Positions 43,372 to 51,353 of a stretch of DNA of 64,000 nucleotides are shown one piece after another (position 1 is the first letter of the stretch; every line of letters begins with the position of its first letter). This stretch comes from Amycolatopsis alba DSM 44262. GTDB lineage: Bacteria > Actinomycetota > Actinomycetes > Mycobacteriales > Pseudonocardiaceae. The position numbers were made by a program, and so were the translations under genes. The notes under the pieces were generated by a model. That model saw nothing but the letters and a program-made list of their open reading frames with translations. It was not told the DNA's origin and searched no databases. The stretch is taken from contig NZ_KB913032.1 of NCBI RefSeq assembly GCF_000384215.1, forward strand, positions 2,311,665-2,375,664, given 5' to 3'.

Positions 43372-44513
43372 CCCACTACGACGTCATCGTCATCGGCCTC
43401 GGCGGGATGGGCAGCGCGGCCGCGTACCGGCTCGCCCGGCGCGGGCAGCGTGTCCTGGGGATCGACCGGTTCGCGCCGGTGCACAACCTCGGGTCGAGCC
43501 ACGGCGGCTCGCGGATCACCCGGCAGGCGTACTTCGAGGATCCCGCGTATGTGCCGCTCCTGCTGCGGGCGCATGAACTGTGGGACGGCGTCGAACGCGA
43601 CTCCGGCCGGAAGATCTTCACCCGCTGCGGCGGGATCATGCTCGGCGGCCCCGGCTCGCGGACGGTGTCGGGCAGCCTGGCCAGCGCCCGGAAATGGGAA
43701 CTGCCGCACGAGCTGCTGGACGCGGCGGAGATCCGGCGCCGGTTCCCGACGATGCGCCCGGAAGACCACGAAATCGCGCTGTACGAGGAGAACGCCGGTT
43801 TCGTGGTGCCGGAAGGCAGTGTGGCGGCGCATCTCCAGCTCGCCGCGCGGGCCGGGGCGGATCTGCACCACGAGGAGGCGGTCCTTTCGTGGCGGCAGAC
43901 GTCCACCGGGGTCCGGGTGGGGACGTCGCAGAACTTCTACACCGCGGAACAGCTGGTGATCTGCCCCGGCGCCTGGGCACCGGGACTGCTCGGCGAACTC
44001 GGCGTCGAGTTCACCATCGAGCGGCAGGTCCAGTACTGGTTCGCGCCGTCGGGCGGGGCGGGGCCGTTCCGCGCCGAGCGGCATCCGATCTACGTCTGGG
44101 AAGGCGAAAGCGGCCGCCAGTTCTACGGTTTCCCCTCCCACGACGACGCCGGGAGCGTGAAGGTCGCTTTCTTCCGCGGCGGCGAGACCTGCACGCCGGA
44201 GACCATCGACCGGACGGTGCACGCCGAAGAGGTCGGCGAGATCTCGGAGTTCGTCAGGCGGAAGATGCCGTCGCTGCCCGGCGCGTTCCTGCGCGGGGCG
44301 ACCTGCCTGTACACGAACACCCCCGACGAGCATTTCGTCATCTCCCGCCACCCCGCGCACGACCGCGTGGTGGTCGCCTGCGGATTCTCCGGGCACGGCT
44401 TCAAGTTCGTCCCGGTGGTCGGCGAAGTGCTCGCCGATCTGGTGGTGGACGGCACCACCGGGCATCCGATCGCCCTGTTCGACCCGGCCCGGCTGACCGG
44501 AGTCCCGAGATGA
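43368..44513 (+). CDS. Monomeric sarcosine oxidase / N-methyl amino acid oxidase-like (SoxA/SolA type)
   Basis: 381-aa FAD enzyme. N-terminal [20 protein letters not shown] and [20 protein letters not shown] match the MSOX family. C313 in [14 protein letters not shown] is at the position of the covalent FAD-binding Cys of MSOX, and [20 protein letters not shown] is the C-terminal FAD contact. Predicted reaction: sarcosine (or another N-methyl amino acid) to glycine, formaldehyde and hydrogen peroxide. The start overlaps the upstream stop and its stop overlaps the oxygenase start (both ATGA), so the three enzymes are one translational unit. Confidence 0.9.
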   Translation: MTHYDVIVIGLGGMGSAAAYRLARRGQRVLGIDRFAPVHNLGSSHGGSRITRQAYFEDPAYVPLLLRAHELWDGVERDSGRKIFTRCGGIMLGGPGSRTVSGSLASARKWELPHELLDAAEIRRRFPTMRPEDHEIALYEENAGFVVPEGSVAAHLQLAARAGADLHHEEAVLSWRQTSTGVRVGTSQNFYTAEQLVICPGAWAPGLLGELGVEFTIERQVQYWFAPSGGAGPFRAERHPIYVWEGESGRQFYGFPSHDDAGSVKVAFFRGGETCTPETIDRTVHAEEVGEISEFVRRKMPSLPGAFLRGATCLYTNTPDEHFVISRHPAHDRVVVACGFSGHGFKFVPVVGEVLADLVVDGTTGHPIALFDPARLTGVPR

Positions 44514-45616
44514 CGAGTCTCATCCCGACGCTGGGTGGCGGCTACTACACCGACCCCGCGATCTTCGCCGCGGAGCAGGAAAAGATCTTCGAACGCCAGT
44601 GGTTCTGCGCGGTCAGGGCGGCGGATCTGCCGTCCGCGGGCGACTTCCGGACCGTCCTGATCGGACGGGAGAGCGTGATCGTCAGCCGGGGCCGGGACGG
44701 CGGGCTGCGGGCGTTCCTCAACATCTGCCGCCATCGTGGCGCCCGGCTGTGCACCGAAGAGACCGGAACGGTGAAACGCGCGTTCCAGTGCCCGTACCAC
44801 GCGTGGACGTACGGGCTCGACGGCAAACTGATCGCGGCGCCGAACCTGGCGAACCTCCCCGACATCGACCGCGCCGGATACGGGCTGCACACCGTGCGCC
44901 TGCGGGAATGGCTGGGCTACGCGTGGGTCTGCCTCGCCGCGGACCCGCCGTCGTTCGGGGACGGCGTCGAAGGCGCGGTGCGGGAACGGCTGGGCGATCT
45001 GGAGTCGATCGAGCGCTACGGGCTCGACGGGCTCTCGGTCGGGCGCCGGATCACCTACGACGTCAAGGCGAACTGGAAACTGATCGTCGAGAACTTCATG
45101 GAGTGCTACCACTGCGCGACCATCCATCCCGAACTGACCGAAGTGCTGCCGGAGTTCGCCGGCGGATACGCGGCGCAGTACTACGTCGGGCACGGCGCCG
45201 AATTCGGCGAGGACGTCGCCGGGTTCACGATCGACGGCGGTTCGGGCTTCAGCAGGCTCGACGGTGTCGCGGACGAGCAGGACAGGCGGTACTACGCGAT
45301 CACCATCCGGCCGCAGGTGTTCGTGAACCTGGTGCCGGACCACGTGATCTTCCACCGGATGTACCCGCTCGCGCCGGACCGGACGGTCGTCGAATGCGAC
45401 TGGCTCTATTCGGCGGAGGTCGTGGCGTCGGGGCGGGACGTGTCACGGTCGGTGGAGCTGTTCCACCGCGTCAACGAGCAGGACTTCGACGCCTGCGAAC
45501 GCTGCCAGCCCGCGATGGCGTCCCGCGCCTACCGCGGCGGCGGGGTGCTGATGCCGTCCGAGCACCACATCGGCGAGTTCCACACCTGGCTGCGCACGCA
45601 GCTAGGGGGTTATTGA
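44510..45616 (+). CDS. Rieske oxygenase alpha subunit, glycine-betaine/quaternary-ammonium demethylase type
   Basis: 368-aa terminal oxygenase. Rieske ligands are C73, H75, C94 and H97 ([15 protein letters not shown]). The mononuclear iron site is E198-C-Y-H201-C...H206 ([12 protein letters not shown]) with D325 (NEQDFDACE) as third ligand. The bridging acid between the two metal centres is Glu, not the usual Asp, as in CntA, GbcA and choline-monooxygenase-like enzymes acting on quaternary ammonium compounds. Predicted role: N-demethylation of glycine betaine to dimethylglycine; proline betaine or carnitine remain possible. It is the last gene of the rightward operon. Confidence 0.88.
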   Translation: MTSLIPTLGGGYYTDPAIFAAEQEKIFERQWFCAVRAADLPSAGDFRTVLIGRESVIVSRGRDGGLRAFLNICRHRGARLCTEETGTVKRAFQCPYHAWTYGLDGKLIAAPNLANLPDIDRAGYGLHTVRLREWLGYAWVCLAADPPSFGDGVEGAVRERLGDLESIERYGLDGLSVGRRITYDVKANWKLIVENFMECYHCATIHPELTEVLPEFAGGYAAQYYVGHGAEFGEDVAGFTIDGGSGFSRLDGVADEQDRRYYAITIRPQVFVNLVPDHVIFHRMYPLAPDRTVVECDWLYSAEVVASGRDVSRSVELFHRVNEQDFDACERCQPAMASRAYRGGGVLMPSEHHIGEFHTWLRTQLGGY

Positions 45617-45672
45617 GGGGTAAGGCACGCGTGTCCTGGCGGGTTCTGGTGCCTTCGGCCGCACTTCGGGAT

Positions 45673-45725
45673 GTCTCAAAGGGGGCCTTCAGGACGTTGA
45701 ACGTCCCAAAGGGGGCCTTCGAGAC
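45673..45725. repeat. Twin-hairpin repeat, G-loop type (23-7-23)
   Basis: Modules GTCTCAAAGG/GGG/CCTTCAGGAC and GTCCCAAAGG/GGG/CCTTCGAGAC with spacer GTTGAAC. The inner stems are imperfect, while the outer GTCTC/GAGAC ends pair across the element. Companion of 9124-9175. Confidence 0.88.
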
Positions 45726-45811
45726 ACGGCGCCCGAGTCACCCCGATCCCAGGTTGAGGGGTAAGGGCACACGTGACGTGTTCCGTCGCTCGCCCGCACG
45801 CCGAACCCGGT

Positions 45812-45864
45812 GTCGCGAAAGCCACTTTCGGGACACCAGGTGTCCCGAAAGTGGCTTTCGCGAC
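45812..45864. repeat. Twin-hairpin repeat, copy 4 (23-7-23), perfect palindrome
   Basis: Modules GTCGCGAAAG/CCA/CTTTCGGGAC and GTCCCGAAAG/TGG/CTTTCGCGAC with spacer ACCAGGT. With three flanking bases on each side it is a perfect inverted repeat (29-bp arms at 45809-45837 and 45839-45867, one-base centre): the second module compensates the first module's mismatch. Confidence 0.93.
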
Positions 45865-45952
45865 ACCTCCGGGACTCTCTCATGAGGACCGCAAGACCTG
45901 AGGCAAGGAGAACCTTCCGCGCGTCCCTTCACCCCCGAGCGCAAGTAGGTGA

Positions 45953-46603
45953 CTAATCGCGGAGCAGGGCGGTAGCCAAAGCGGCGGTGTCGACACCGGC
46001 GACGCCGTCGAGGACGTGCCAAGGGGCGAGCCAGCCCGTCGCGGCGAGTTCGTCGTAGACCACCGAGCACCGCTTCTGGAGCGCGTCGTCGGTCTCGAAG
46101 GAGTCCCGCGCGCGATCGGCGTCGCTCTCCGCGCGGCGCTGCGCGCGGTCCGCCGCGACGTCTGCGGTGACCCGGAGCAGCAGATGAGCGGCGGGCACCG
46201 GCAGGTCGAACCGGTCGATCTCCAGTTCACGGAGCCAGCGCACGAACTCGCCGTCCGCGCCCTGGTGGAGCCGGGCGGCGCCGTACGCCGCGTTCGACGC
46301 GACGTACCGGTCGAGCAGCACGACGTCGTGCTCGCCGAGCCGGGCGCGGATCTCGTCCGCGGCACCCCGCCTGTCGAGCGCGTAGAGCATCGCCATGCCG
46401 TACACGGAGTCGGCGAGGTCGCCGTGCCCGCGGTGCAACGCCTCCTTCACGAGATCGGCGTGCACACTTTCGCCGTAGCGCGGGAACGCGATGGACGTGA
46501 CGCTCGCCCCTGCCGCGTTCAGCGCGCCGGTCAGCGCGCCGGCGAGCGTGCGCTTGCCCGCGCCGTCCAGACCTTCGATCACCACGAGTCGACCCACCGC
46601 CAC
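45953..46603 (-). CDS. tmk: Thymidylate kinase
   Basis: 216-aa dTMP kinase. P-loop VVIEGLDGAGKRTLAGAL with the Arg-containing form seen in the M. tuberculosis enzyme, then IAFPRYGESVHADLVKEALH, LYALDRRGAADEI and the DRYVASNAAYGAARLHQG substrate loop, with LLLRVTADVAADRAQRRAES as the LID region. GTG 46603 gives VAVGRLVVIEGLDG. In M. tuberculosis it is directly upstream of mtrA; here the order is kept but about 7.6 kb separates the two genes. Essential for dTTP synthesis. Confidence 0.95.
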   Translation of the reverse strand: MAVGRLVVIEGLDGAGKRTLAGALTGALNAAGASVTSIAFPRYGESVHADLVKEALHRGHGDLADSVYGMAMLYALDRRGAADEIRARLGEHDVVLLDRYVASNAAYGAARLHQGADGEFVRWLRELEIDRFDLPVPAAHLLLRVTADVAADRAQRRAESDADRARDSFETDDALQKRCSVVYDELAATGWLAPWHVLDGVAGVDTAALATALLRD

Positions 46604-46721
46604 AGAATATGACCAGCACCGCGAAGCGGTTCGGTCGAGGGCGGCGGGGCATGGATGGATACGGGTGGTTGGTCGACCGGCGGGCCAGACGGGGTCAGCT
46701 CACGTCCGGCCCACCGGTCCG

Positions 46722-47489
46722 CTAGGGGACGCGCCTCTTCGAGTGCAGGAAGAAGCCGGCGACACAAATGAGGAGCAAGCCGCCGAAGATCAGCAGCGGG
46801 ACGTAGCCGGTGTCCTGCGCGTCGGGCGCGGGGCCGCCGTCGCCGCGAGGCATCACCTGGGCGTTGTAGCCACCGGCCTTGCCCTCTTGGGCGTAGGGCG
46901 AGTTCGCGAGCATGGCGCCGTACCGGCCGGAGACCGTCTTCTGGTACTCCGCGAGGGTGGCCGTGGCACCGGCCGCGTAGCCGCTGGCGCCCGAGTCGAG
47001 CAGCGTCACCCGGCCGTCGCGCAGCGCGTACCAGGCGTCGACCTGAGGTTCGTGGAGCAGTGTCGCGCCCGCGGGCAACCGCCGGGCCAGTTCGCTCTCC
47101 CGGTCGCCCGAGGCGATGTTCCCGACGCGCCAGGCGCCGTCGTCGCCCCGGACCGACCACACGGTGGCGGTCTGCCCGTCGGAGGCCGTGACCGGGACGG
47201 CGACGTAGGCGAGTCGCCCGGCGACCGCGCCATCGCCGGCGACGAAGTCCCTCGAAAGCTCGTAAACCGGGAAGGATTCGTTGACGACGCTCACCGACGG
47301 CGTCCGGCCCGAACCACCCGTTTGCGTGAGGAAGCGACCGATTTCGGCACGCAGAGTGGGGTCGTCGGCAGCAGCCTTCGCGGCCGCGAGATCTTCACTC
47401 GACAGGTTGTCCGCGCGCGCTCCCGGCGCCGAGATCAGCAGCGCGACCGCGACCAGCCCGGCGAGCACGGGGAACCGCCGCGCGCTCAT
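46722..47489 (-). CDS. Membrane-anchored exported protein of unknown function (protease partner)
   Basis: 255-aa protein I do not recognise. Signal peptide at residues 1-26 (VLAGLVAVALLISAPGARA), then an extracytoplasmic domain of about 195 residues (SVSVVNESFPVYELSRDFVA, GRLAYVAVPVTASDGQTATV, LHEPQVDAWYALRDGRVTLL), a Pro/Gly linker, one C-terminal TM (YVPLLIFGGLLLICVAGFFL) and a basic stop-transfer tail HSKRRVP. ATG 47489 overlaps the protease stop (ATGA), so the pair is made together. It could be substrate, inhibitor or docking partner of the protease. Confidence 0.75.
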   Translation of the reverse strand: MSARRFPVLAGLVAVALLISAPGARADNLSSEDLAAAKAAADDPTLRAEIGRFLTQTGGSGRTPSVSVVNESFPVYELSRDFVAGDGAVAGRLAYVAVPVTASDGQTATVWSVRGDDGAWRVGNIASGDRESELARRLPAGATLLHEPQVDAWYALRDGRVTLLDSGASGYAAGATATLAEYQKTVSGRYGAMLANSPYAQEGKAGGYNAQVMPRGDGGPAPDAQDTGYVPLLIFGGLLLICVAGFFLHSKRRVP

Positions 47490-48082
47490 CGCCGGATCCC
47501 GGTGAGCGTATGGGTCCAGGTGAAGGACTTGTTGGCGGCGTAGAAGTCGTAGGTCGACCAGTTGTAGCGGTTCCCGGTGGGCAGTGGATCCCCCCACGAG
47601 ACCCACTTCCGGCCGGCGTCGAAGCCGTAGAGGACGTGCATGTGACCACCGCCAGCGGCCCAGCCGACCCGTGTCTGCACCGGTCGGCCGGAACCGGTCT
47701 GCGCCTGGACGTCGGCGTACGAGATGCGTCCCTTGAGGTAGTTCCCAGGGGCCGAAAAGCCGAGCTTGCCGAAGGCGCGCCGGACGTCGCCCAGCGTTCC
47801 CGGCTCGTCGGCGCACTCCCGGCGTCGCTCACCGTGAGCGATCCGGCAGAATTCGTTCTGGGTGACGGTCACACCGTGGTGTGCCGCGATGGTGTTGCCG
47901 GAAGCCACCCAGCACCACTGGGACTTCTCCTGCACCTGCATCGCGACGGTGTTCTGGCGGGCAGGCGGCTGGGGCAGCGCGCTCGCCGGGGTCTGGATCG
48001 CCAGCCACGCCGCAAGACTCGCGGCGCCGGCGGCGCAAACCCTCCTCGAGAACACAGGCACGACGGGCCTCCTGGTCACCAT
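47486..48082 (-). CDS. Secreted papain-like cysteine protease
   Basis: 198-aa exported protease of the papain-like (C39/C70-type) group. The signal peptide covers roughly residues 1-36 (VCAAGAASLAAWLAIQTPASA). The catalytic Cys57 sits in QEKSQWCWVASGNTIAAHHG, the His is H147 in GGGHMHVLYGFD, and D165 in WVSWGDPLPTG completes the triad. Extra cysteines (EFCRIAH, RRECADE) may form a disulfide. There is no pro-domain longer than about 15 residues. ATG 48082 lacks a clear ribosome-binding site. It is coupled to the anchored protein and divergent from the HTH regulator. Confidence 0.85.
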   Translation of the reverse strand: MVTRRPVVPVFSRRVCAAGAASLAAWLAIQTPASALPQPPARQNTVAMQVQEKSQWCWVASGNTIAAHHGVTVTQNEFCRIAHGERRRECADEPGTLGDVRRAFGKLGFSAPGNYLKGRISYADVQAQTGSGRPVQTRVGWAAGGGHMHVLYGFDAGRKWVSWGDPLPTGNRYNWSTYDFYAANKSFTWTHTLTGIRR

Positions 48083-48144
48083 GGCGAACCAATGTGGTCA
48101 CAACGGTGAACAGCAGGCTCACACAGAGCAAGATGGGCACTCGG

Positions 48145-48268
48145 CGGAACGGACCGTTCCGGGGCGTTTCCACACCCCGGAACGGTCACTCTTCCGGGGT
48201 CAACCACCCCGAACGGGGGACGTAGTGTTCACAGTGCGCTGCTAACGTGAACGTTCCGCGGTGTTCAC
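48145..48268. promoter_or_regulatory. Cluster of palindromes in the protease / regulator divergent promoter
   Basis: From left: CGGAACGG-A-CCGTTCCG (48145-48161, perfect), CCCCGGA-N11-TCCGGGG (48175-48199), GTGTTCAC (48225-48232), and GTGAAC-N10-GTTCAC (48247-48268). At least two motif types (GGAACGG and GTGTTCAC) recur. Density and position suggest operators, probably for the adjacent HTH protein. Confidence 0.65.
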
Positions 48269-48305
48269 GCTCAGCGCACACACTGGTCTGGTGAAGGGAC
48301 GAGCG

Positions 48306-49301
48306 GTGACACGAGACGGGGACACCCCGACGATCATCGACGGCACACGTCGTCAACCGCTCGAATCCTTGCCGAAGGAACTTGTCGAGGCCCTTCGCAG
48401 CGGCGAATTCCACCACGCGCTCCGGCAGGCGATCGCCTACCGCGGCCTCTCCCTTGCCCGGCTGCGCGCCCACCTCGGGCTTCGCGGTGTCCAAATCGGA
48501 CAGTCGACGCTGAGCTACTGGCAGCGCGGCTTGCGCCAGCCGGAGGTACCCAAGGCACTCCCGGCGGTCCGTGCGCTGGAATCGGTGCTGCAACTGCCCG
48601 CGGACGCGCTCGTCGTGCTGATCGGGCCGCGGACGGCGAGGGCGCGCGGGCACCAGATGGCCGCGTCGTTCCACGACATCCGGTCCGGCGACATGGGCTC
48701 GATCGTCGACCAGCTGCTGGCCGAACTGGGCGCGTACCCGTCGTCCAATCGCTACAACGCCGACCTCGAAATGCTGTCGGTGCACGACACGATCACCTTC
48801 GACGCCGCGCACCGGCAGGTCGCCCTGCACACCCGGCTGGTGTGCCGGGCGCGGCGCCACGGCCCGGACCGGTACGTCACCGTCTACAACGGCGACCCCG
48901 GCTGCGACATCGGCGACGTCGAGCTGATCACCGCCGAAGGCTGCCGCGTCGGCCGGATCCGGCGCAACGCCGAGGCCGAGACGATGGCCACCGAACTGCT
49001 CTTCGACCGGAAACTCGCCGAGGGCGAGATCCACGTGTTCTGCTTCGGGGTCCGGGACGACTCCGGCGCCGCGTCACCGGGGTACTTCCGGATGCTGCGC
49101 GATCAGTGTTCGAGCTACCTGGTGCAGCTGAAGTTCGCGCTCGGCGCGCTGCCCGCCCGCTGCACGCGGCAGTTCCGGACGCGCGACGACGCCGTACCCG
49201 TCGAGTCCGAGGAACTGCCCTGTGACATGGGCGGGGTGACCAGCGGTTTCTTCAGTGACGCCGGGCCGGGGCTGGCCGGTATCGAGGTCGAGTGGGAGTA
49301 G
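48306..49301 (+). CDS. HTH (XRE-like) transcriptional regulator with unknown C-terminal domain
   Basis: 331-aa protein. An XRE-type helix-turn-helix lies around residues 30-95 (LRQAIAYRGLSLARLRAHLG, QSTLSYWQRGLRQPEVPKAL, LPADALVVLIGPR). The remaining 230 residues form an unrecognised domain (FDAAHRQVALHTRLVCRARR, VTVYNGDPGCDIGDVELITA, LLFDRKLAEGEIHVFCFGVR) that may sense a ligand or bind a partner. GTG 48306 (VTRDGDTPTII) is chosen for GAAGGGACGAGCG just upstream; starts at 48291 or 48261 remain possible. Divergent from the protease pair across a palindrome cluster. Confidence 0.75.
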   Translation: MTRDGDTPTIIDGTRRQPLESLPKELVEALRSGEFHHALRQAIAYRGLSLARLRAHLGLRGVQIGQSTLSYWQRGLRQPEVPKALPAVRALESVLQLPADALVVLIGPRTARARGHQMAASFHDIRSGDMGSIVDQLLAELGAYPSSNRYNADLEMLSVHDTITFDAAHRQVALHTRLVCRARRHGPDRYVTVYNGDPGCDIGDVELITAEGCRVGRIRRNAEAETMATELLFDRKLAEGEIHVFCFGVRDDSGAASPGYFRMLRDQCSSYLVQLKFALGALPARCTRQFRTRDDAVPVESEELPCDMGGVTSGFFSDAGPGLAGIEVEWE

Positions 49302-49392
49302 CACTCGCGGCCTCGTGAGTGGCAAGACCGGTTATCGAGGGAACGGCCGGCCGTGGCGGGCCGGGTCGCTCGGCTGCGGGTCGGCTTCGGGT

Positions 49393-49445
49393 GTCGCGAA
49401 AGCCACTTTCGGGACGTCTGATGTCGCGAAAGTGGCTTTCACGAC
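49393..49445. repeat. Twin-hairpin repeat, copy 5 (23-7-23)
   Basis: Modules GTCGCGAAAG/CCA/CTTTCGGGAC and GTCGCGAAAG/TGG/CTTTCACGAC with spacer GTCTGAT. One substitution (CACGAC) in the last arm. Between the convergent regulator and sahH genes. Confidence 0.9.
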
Positions 49446-49636
49446 ATCAGGCCTGGCGGTGCGGTGTCGGCGGCCGGGGTGGTCGTGAGTGGCAAGTGTC
49501 GTTCTGTCGGACTCGTATTTGCCTACCCACTGGAGCCGGATCGCGTCACGGTGCGGGGCTCGTGCCACGGTGCGGGGCTCGTGCCGGATGCCGGTGAGCG
49601 GGGGTTGAGGGGGTACGTCCTTGGTGACCTCGCGAC

Positions 49637-49677
49637 GGTGAAGGAATCGGGACGTCGAGTGTCCTGATTCCTTCACC
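49637..49677 (-). terminator. Inverted repeat (GGTGAAGGAATC type) downstream of sahH
   Basis: Arms GGTGAAGGAATCGGGAC and GTCCTGATTCCTTCACC (one mismatch) with a 7-nt loop GTCGAGT, about 120 bp beyond the leftward sahH stop. It shares the outer GTGAAGG...CCTTCAC ends with the family but lacks the inner AAGG-NNN-CCTT core. Confidence 0.7.
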
Positions 49678-49794
49678 ATCGATCGGGCATCCGTCAGTTC
49701 GGGCAGGTCTGCGGCACGTAGACAAATACCGGTCCGCCCTAACGCGACTTACCCCTCAAGAGGACCGTCCCTGCCACTCACGAGACCCAAGCAC

Positions 49795-51267
49795 TCAGTA
49801 CCGGTAGTGGTCCGTCTTGAACGGGCCTTCGACGTCCACGTCGATGTACTCGGCCTGTTCCTTGGTCAGCTTCGTGAGCTCACCGCCGAGCGCGTCGAGG
49901 TGGATCTTCGCGACCTTCTCGTCGAGCTTCTTCGGGAGGCGGAAGACCTCCTTGTCGTACTCCTCGTGCTTGGTGAACAGCTCGATCTGCGCGATCACCT
50001 GGTTGGAGAAGCTGTTCGACATCACGAACGACGGGTGCCCGGTCGCGTTGCCCAGGTTCAGCAGGCGGCCCTCGGACAGCACGATGATGCTCTTGCCGTC
50101 CGGGAAGACCCACTCGTCGACCTGCGGCTTGATGTTGATCCGCCGGATGCCTGGGTAGCGCTGGAGACCGGCCATGTCGAGCTCGTTGTCGAAGTGGCCG
50201 ATGTTGCCGAGGATCGCCTGGTGCTTCATCCGCGCCATGTGCTCGATGAGCACGACGTCCTTGTTCCCGGTGGTCGTGATGATGATGTCGGCCTCGCCGA
50301 GGACGTTCTCCAGCTTCTTGACCTGGTAGCCGTCCATCGCCGCCTGCAGCGCGCAGATCGGGTCGATCTCGGTGACGATCACCCGCGCGCCCTGGCCGCG
50401 CAGCGATTCCGCGGCGCCCTTGCCGACGTCGCCGTAGCCGCAGACGACCGCGACCTTGCCGCCGATGAGGACGTCGGTGCCGCGGTTGATGCCGTCGATC
50501 AGCGAATGCCGGATGCCGTAGCGGTTGTCGAACTTCGACTTCGTCACGGCGTCGTTCACGTTGATCGCCGGGAACAGCAGCTCACCGGCCGCGGCGAGCT
50601 GGTAGAGCCGCAGGACACCGGTCGTGGTCTCCTCGGTGACACCGCGGACGCCTTCGCCGATCTTGGTCCATTTGCCGGTGTCGGCCGCGACGGAAGCGCT
50701 CAGCAGCTGCAGGAAGACACGGAACTCGTCCGAAGTGTCCTCGTCCGGGGACGGGACGACTCCGGCCTTCTCGAACTCGGTTCCCTTGTGCACCAGCATG
50801 GTGGCGTCGCCGCCGTCGTCGAGGATCATGTTCGGACCCTCACCGTCCCAGGTGAGCATCCGTTCGGTGCACCACCAGTACTCCTCCAGCGACTCGCCCT
50901 TCCAGGCGAACACCGGCACACCCTTGGGCTCCTCGGTGGTGCCGTGCGGCCCGACGACGATCGCCGCGGCGGCGTGGTCCTGGGTGGAGAAGATGTTGCA
51001 CGAGGCCCAGCGAACCTCGGCACCCAGCGCGACGAGGGTTTCGATCAGGACCGCGGTCTGTACCGTCATGTGGAGCGAGCCCGACACACGGGCTCCCCTC
51101 AAGGGGTACACCTCGGCGTACTCGCGGCGCAGCGCCATCAGGCCCGGCATCTCGTGCTCGGCGAGGCGGATCTCCTTGCGGCCGAACTCGGCGGCTTCGA
51201 GATCGGCGACGGCGAACTCGATGCCGTTGCGGGTGTCGTGCCGCTTGGCAACGCTTTCGGGGGTCAT
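49795..51267 (-). CDS. ahcY: S-adenosyl-L-homocysteine hydrolase
   Basis: 490-aa NAD-dependent enzyme splitting SAH to adenosine and homocysteine, which keeps cellular methylation running. Substrate domain: [47 protein letters not shown]. Catalytic and NAD region: [52 protein letters not shown]-terminal KTDHYRY is the invariant tail. The mycobacterial-type insert ([17 protein letters not shown] region) is present. ATG 51267 follows GGAGGA at 9 nt. Only 86 bp separate it from the divergent gene; no SAH riboswitch-like fold was seen there. Confidence 0.96.
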   Translation of the reverse strand: MTPESVAKRHDTRNGIEFAVADLEAAEFGRKEIRLAEHEMPGLMALRREYAEVYPLRGARVSGSLHMTVQTAVLIETLVALGAEVRWASCNIFSTQDHAAAAIVVGPHGTTEEPKGVPVFAWKGESLEEYWWCTERMLTWDGEGPNMILDDGGDATMLVHKGTEFEKAGVVPSPDEDTSDEFRVFLQLLSASVAADTGKWTKIGEGVRGVTEETTTGVLRLYQLAAAGELLFPAINVNDAVTKSKFDNRYGIRHSLIDGINRGTDVLIGGKVAVVCGYGDVGKGAAESLRGQGARVIVTEIDPICALQAAMDGYQVKKLENVLGEADIIITTTGNKDVVLIEHMARMKHQAILGNIGHFDNELDMAGLQRYPGIRRINIKPQVDEWVFPDGKSIIVLSEGRLLNLGNATGHPSFVMSNSFSNQVIAQIELFTKHEEYDKEVFRLPKKLDEKVAKIHLDALGGELTKLTKEQAEYIDVDVEGPFKTDHYRY

Positions 51268-51353
51268 ATGCGCGCTTCCTCCAAGGTTGGATGACATCGG
51301 AACAGTACCGTCGTGGGCTCAAAGCCCACTGAAACGGTTTGGAGGCGTTCACC

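Larger units (their letters stand above)
45617..45952. other. Convergent intergenic region, oxygenase / tmk
   Basis: 336 bp with no gene, containing two twin-module repeats (45673-45725 and 45812-45864) of different core type. Nothing else recognised. Confidence 0.6.
49302..49794. other. Convergent intergenic region, regulator / sahH
   Basis: 493 bp without a gene, holding the twin-hairpin repeat at 49393-49445 and an inverted repeat at 49637-49677. The rest holds a short near-repeat of GTGCGGGGCTCGTGCC around 49550-49585. Confidence 0.55.

Noticed and set aside
51268..51353. Possible SAH riboswitch upstream of sahH
   Set aside because: The leader is too short and no long-stem/pseudoknot pattern is visible; a Shine-Dalgarno directly precedes the ATG.
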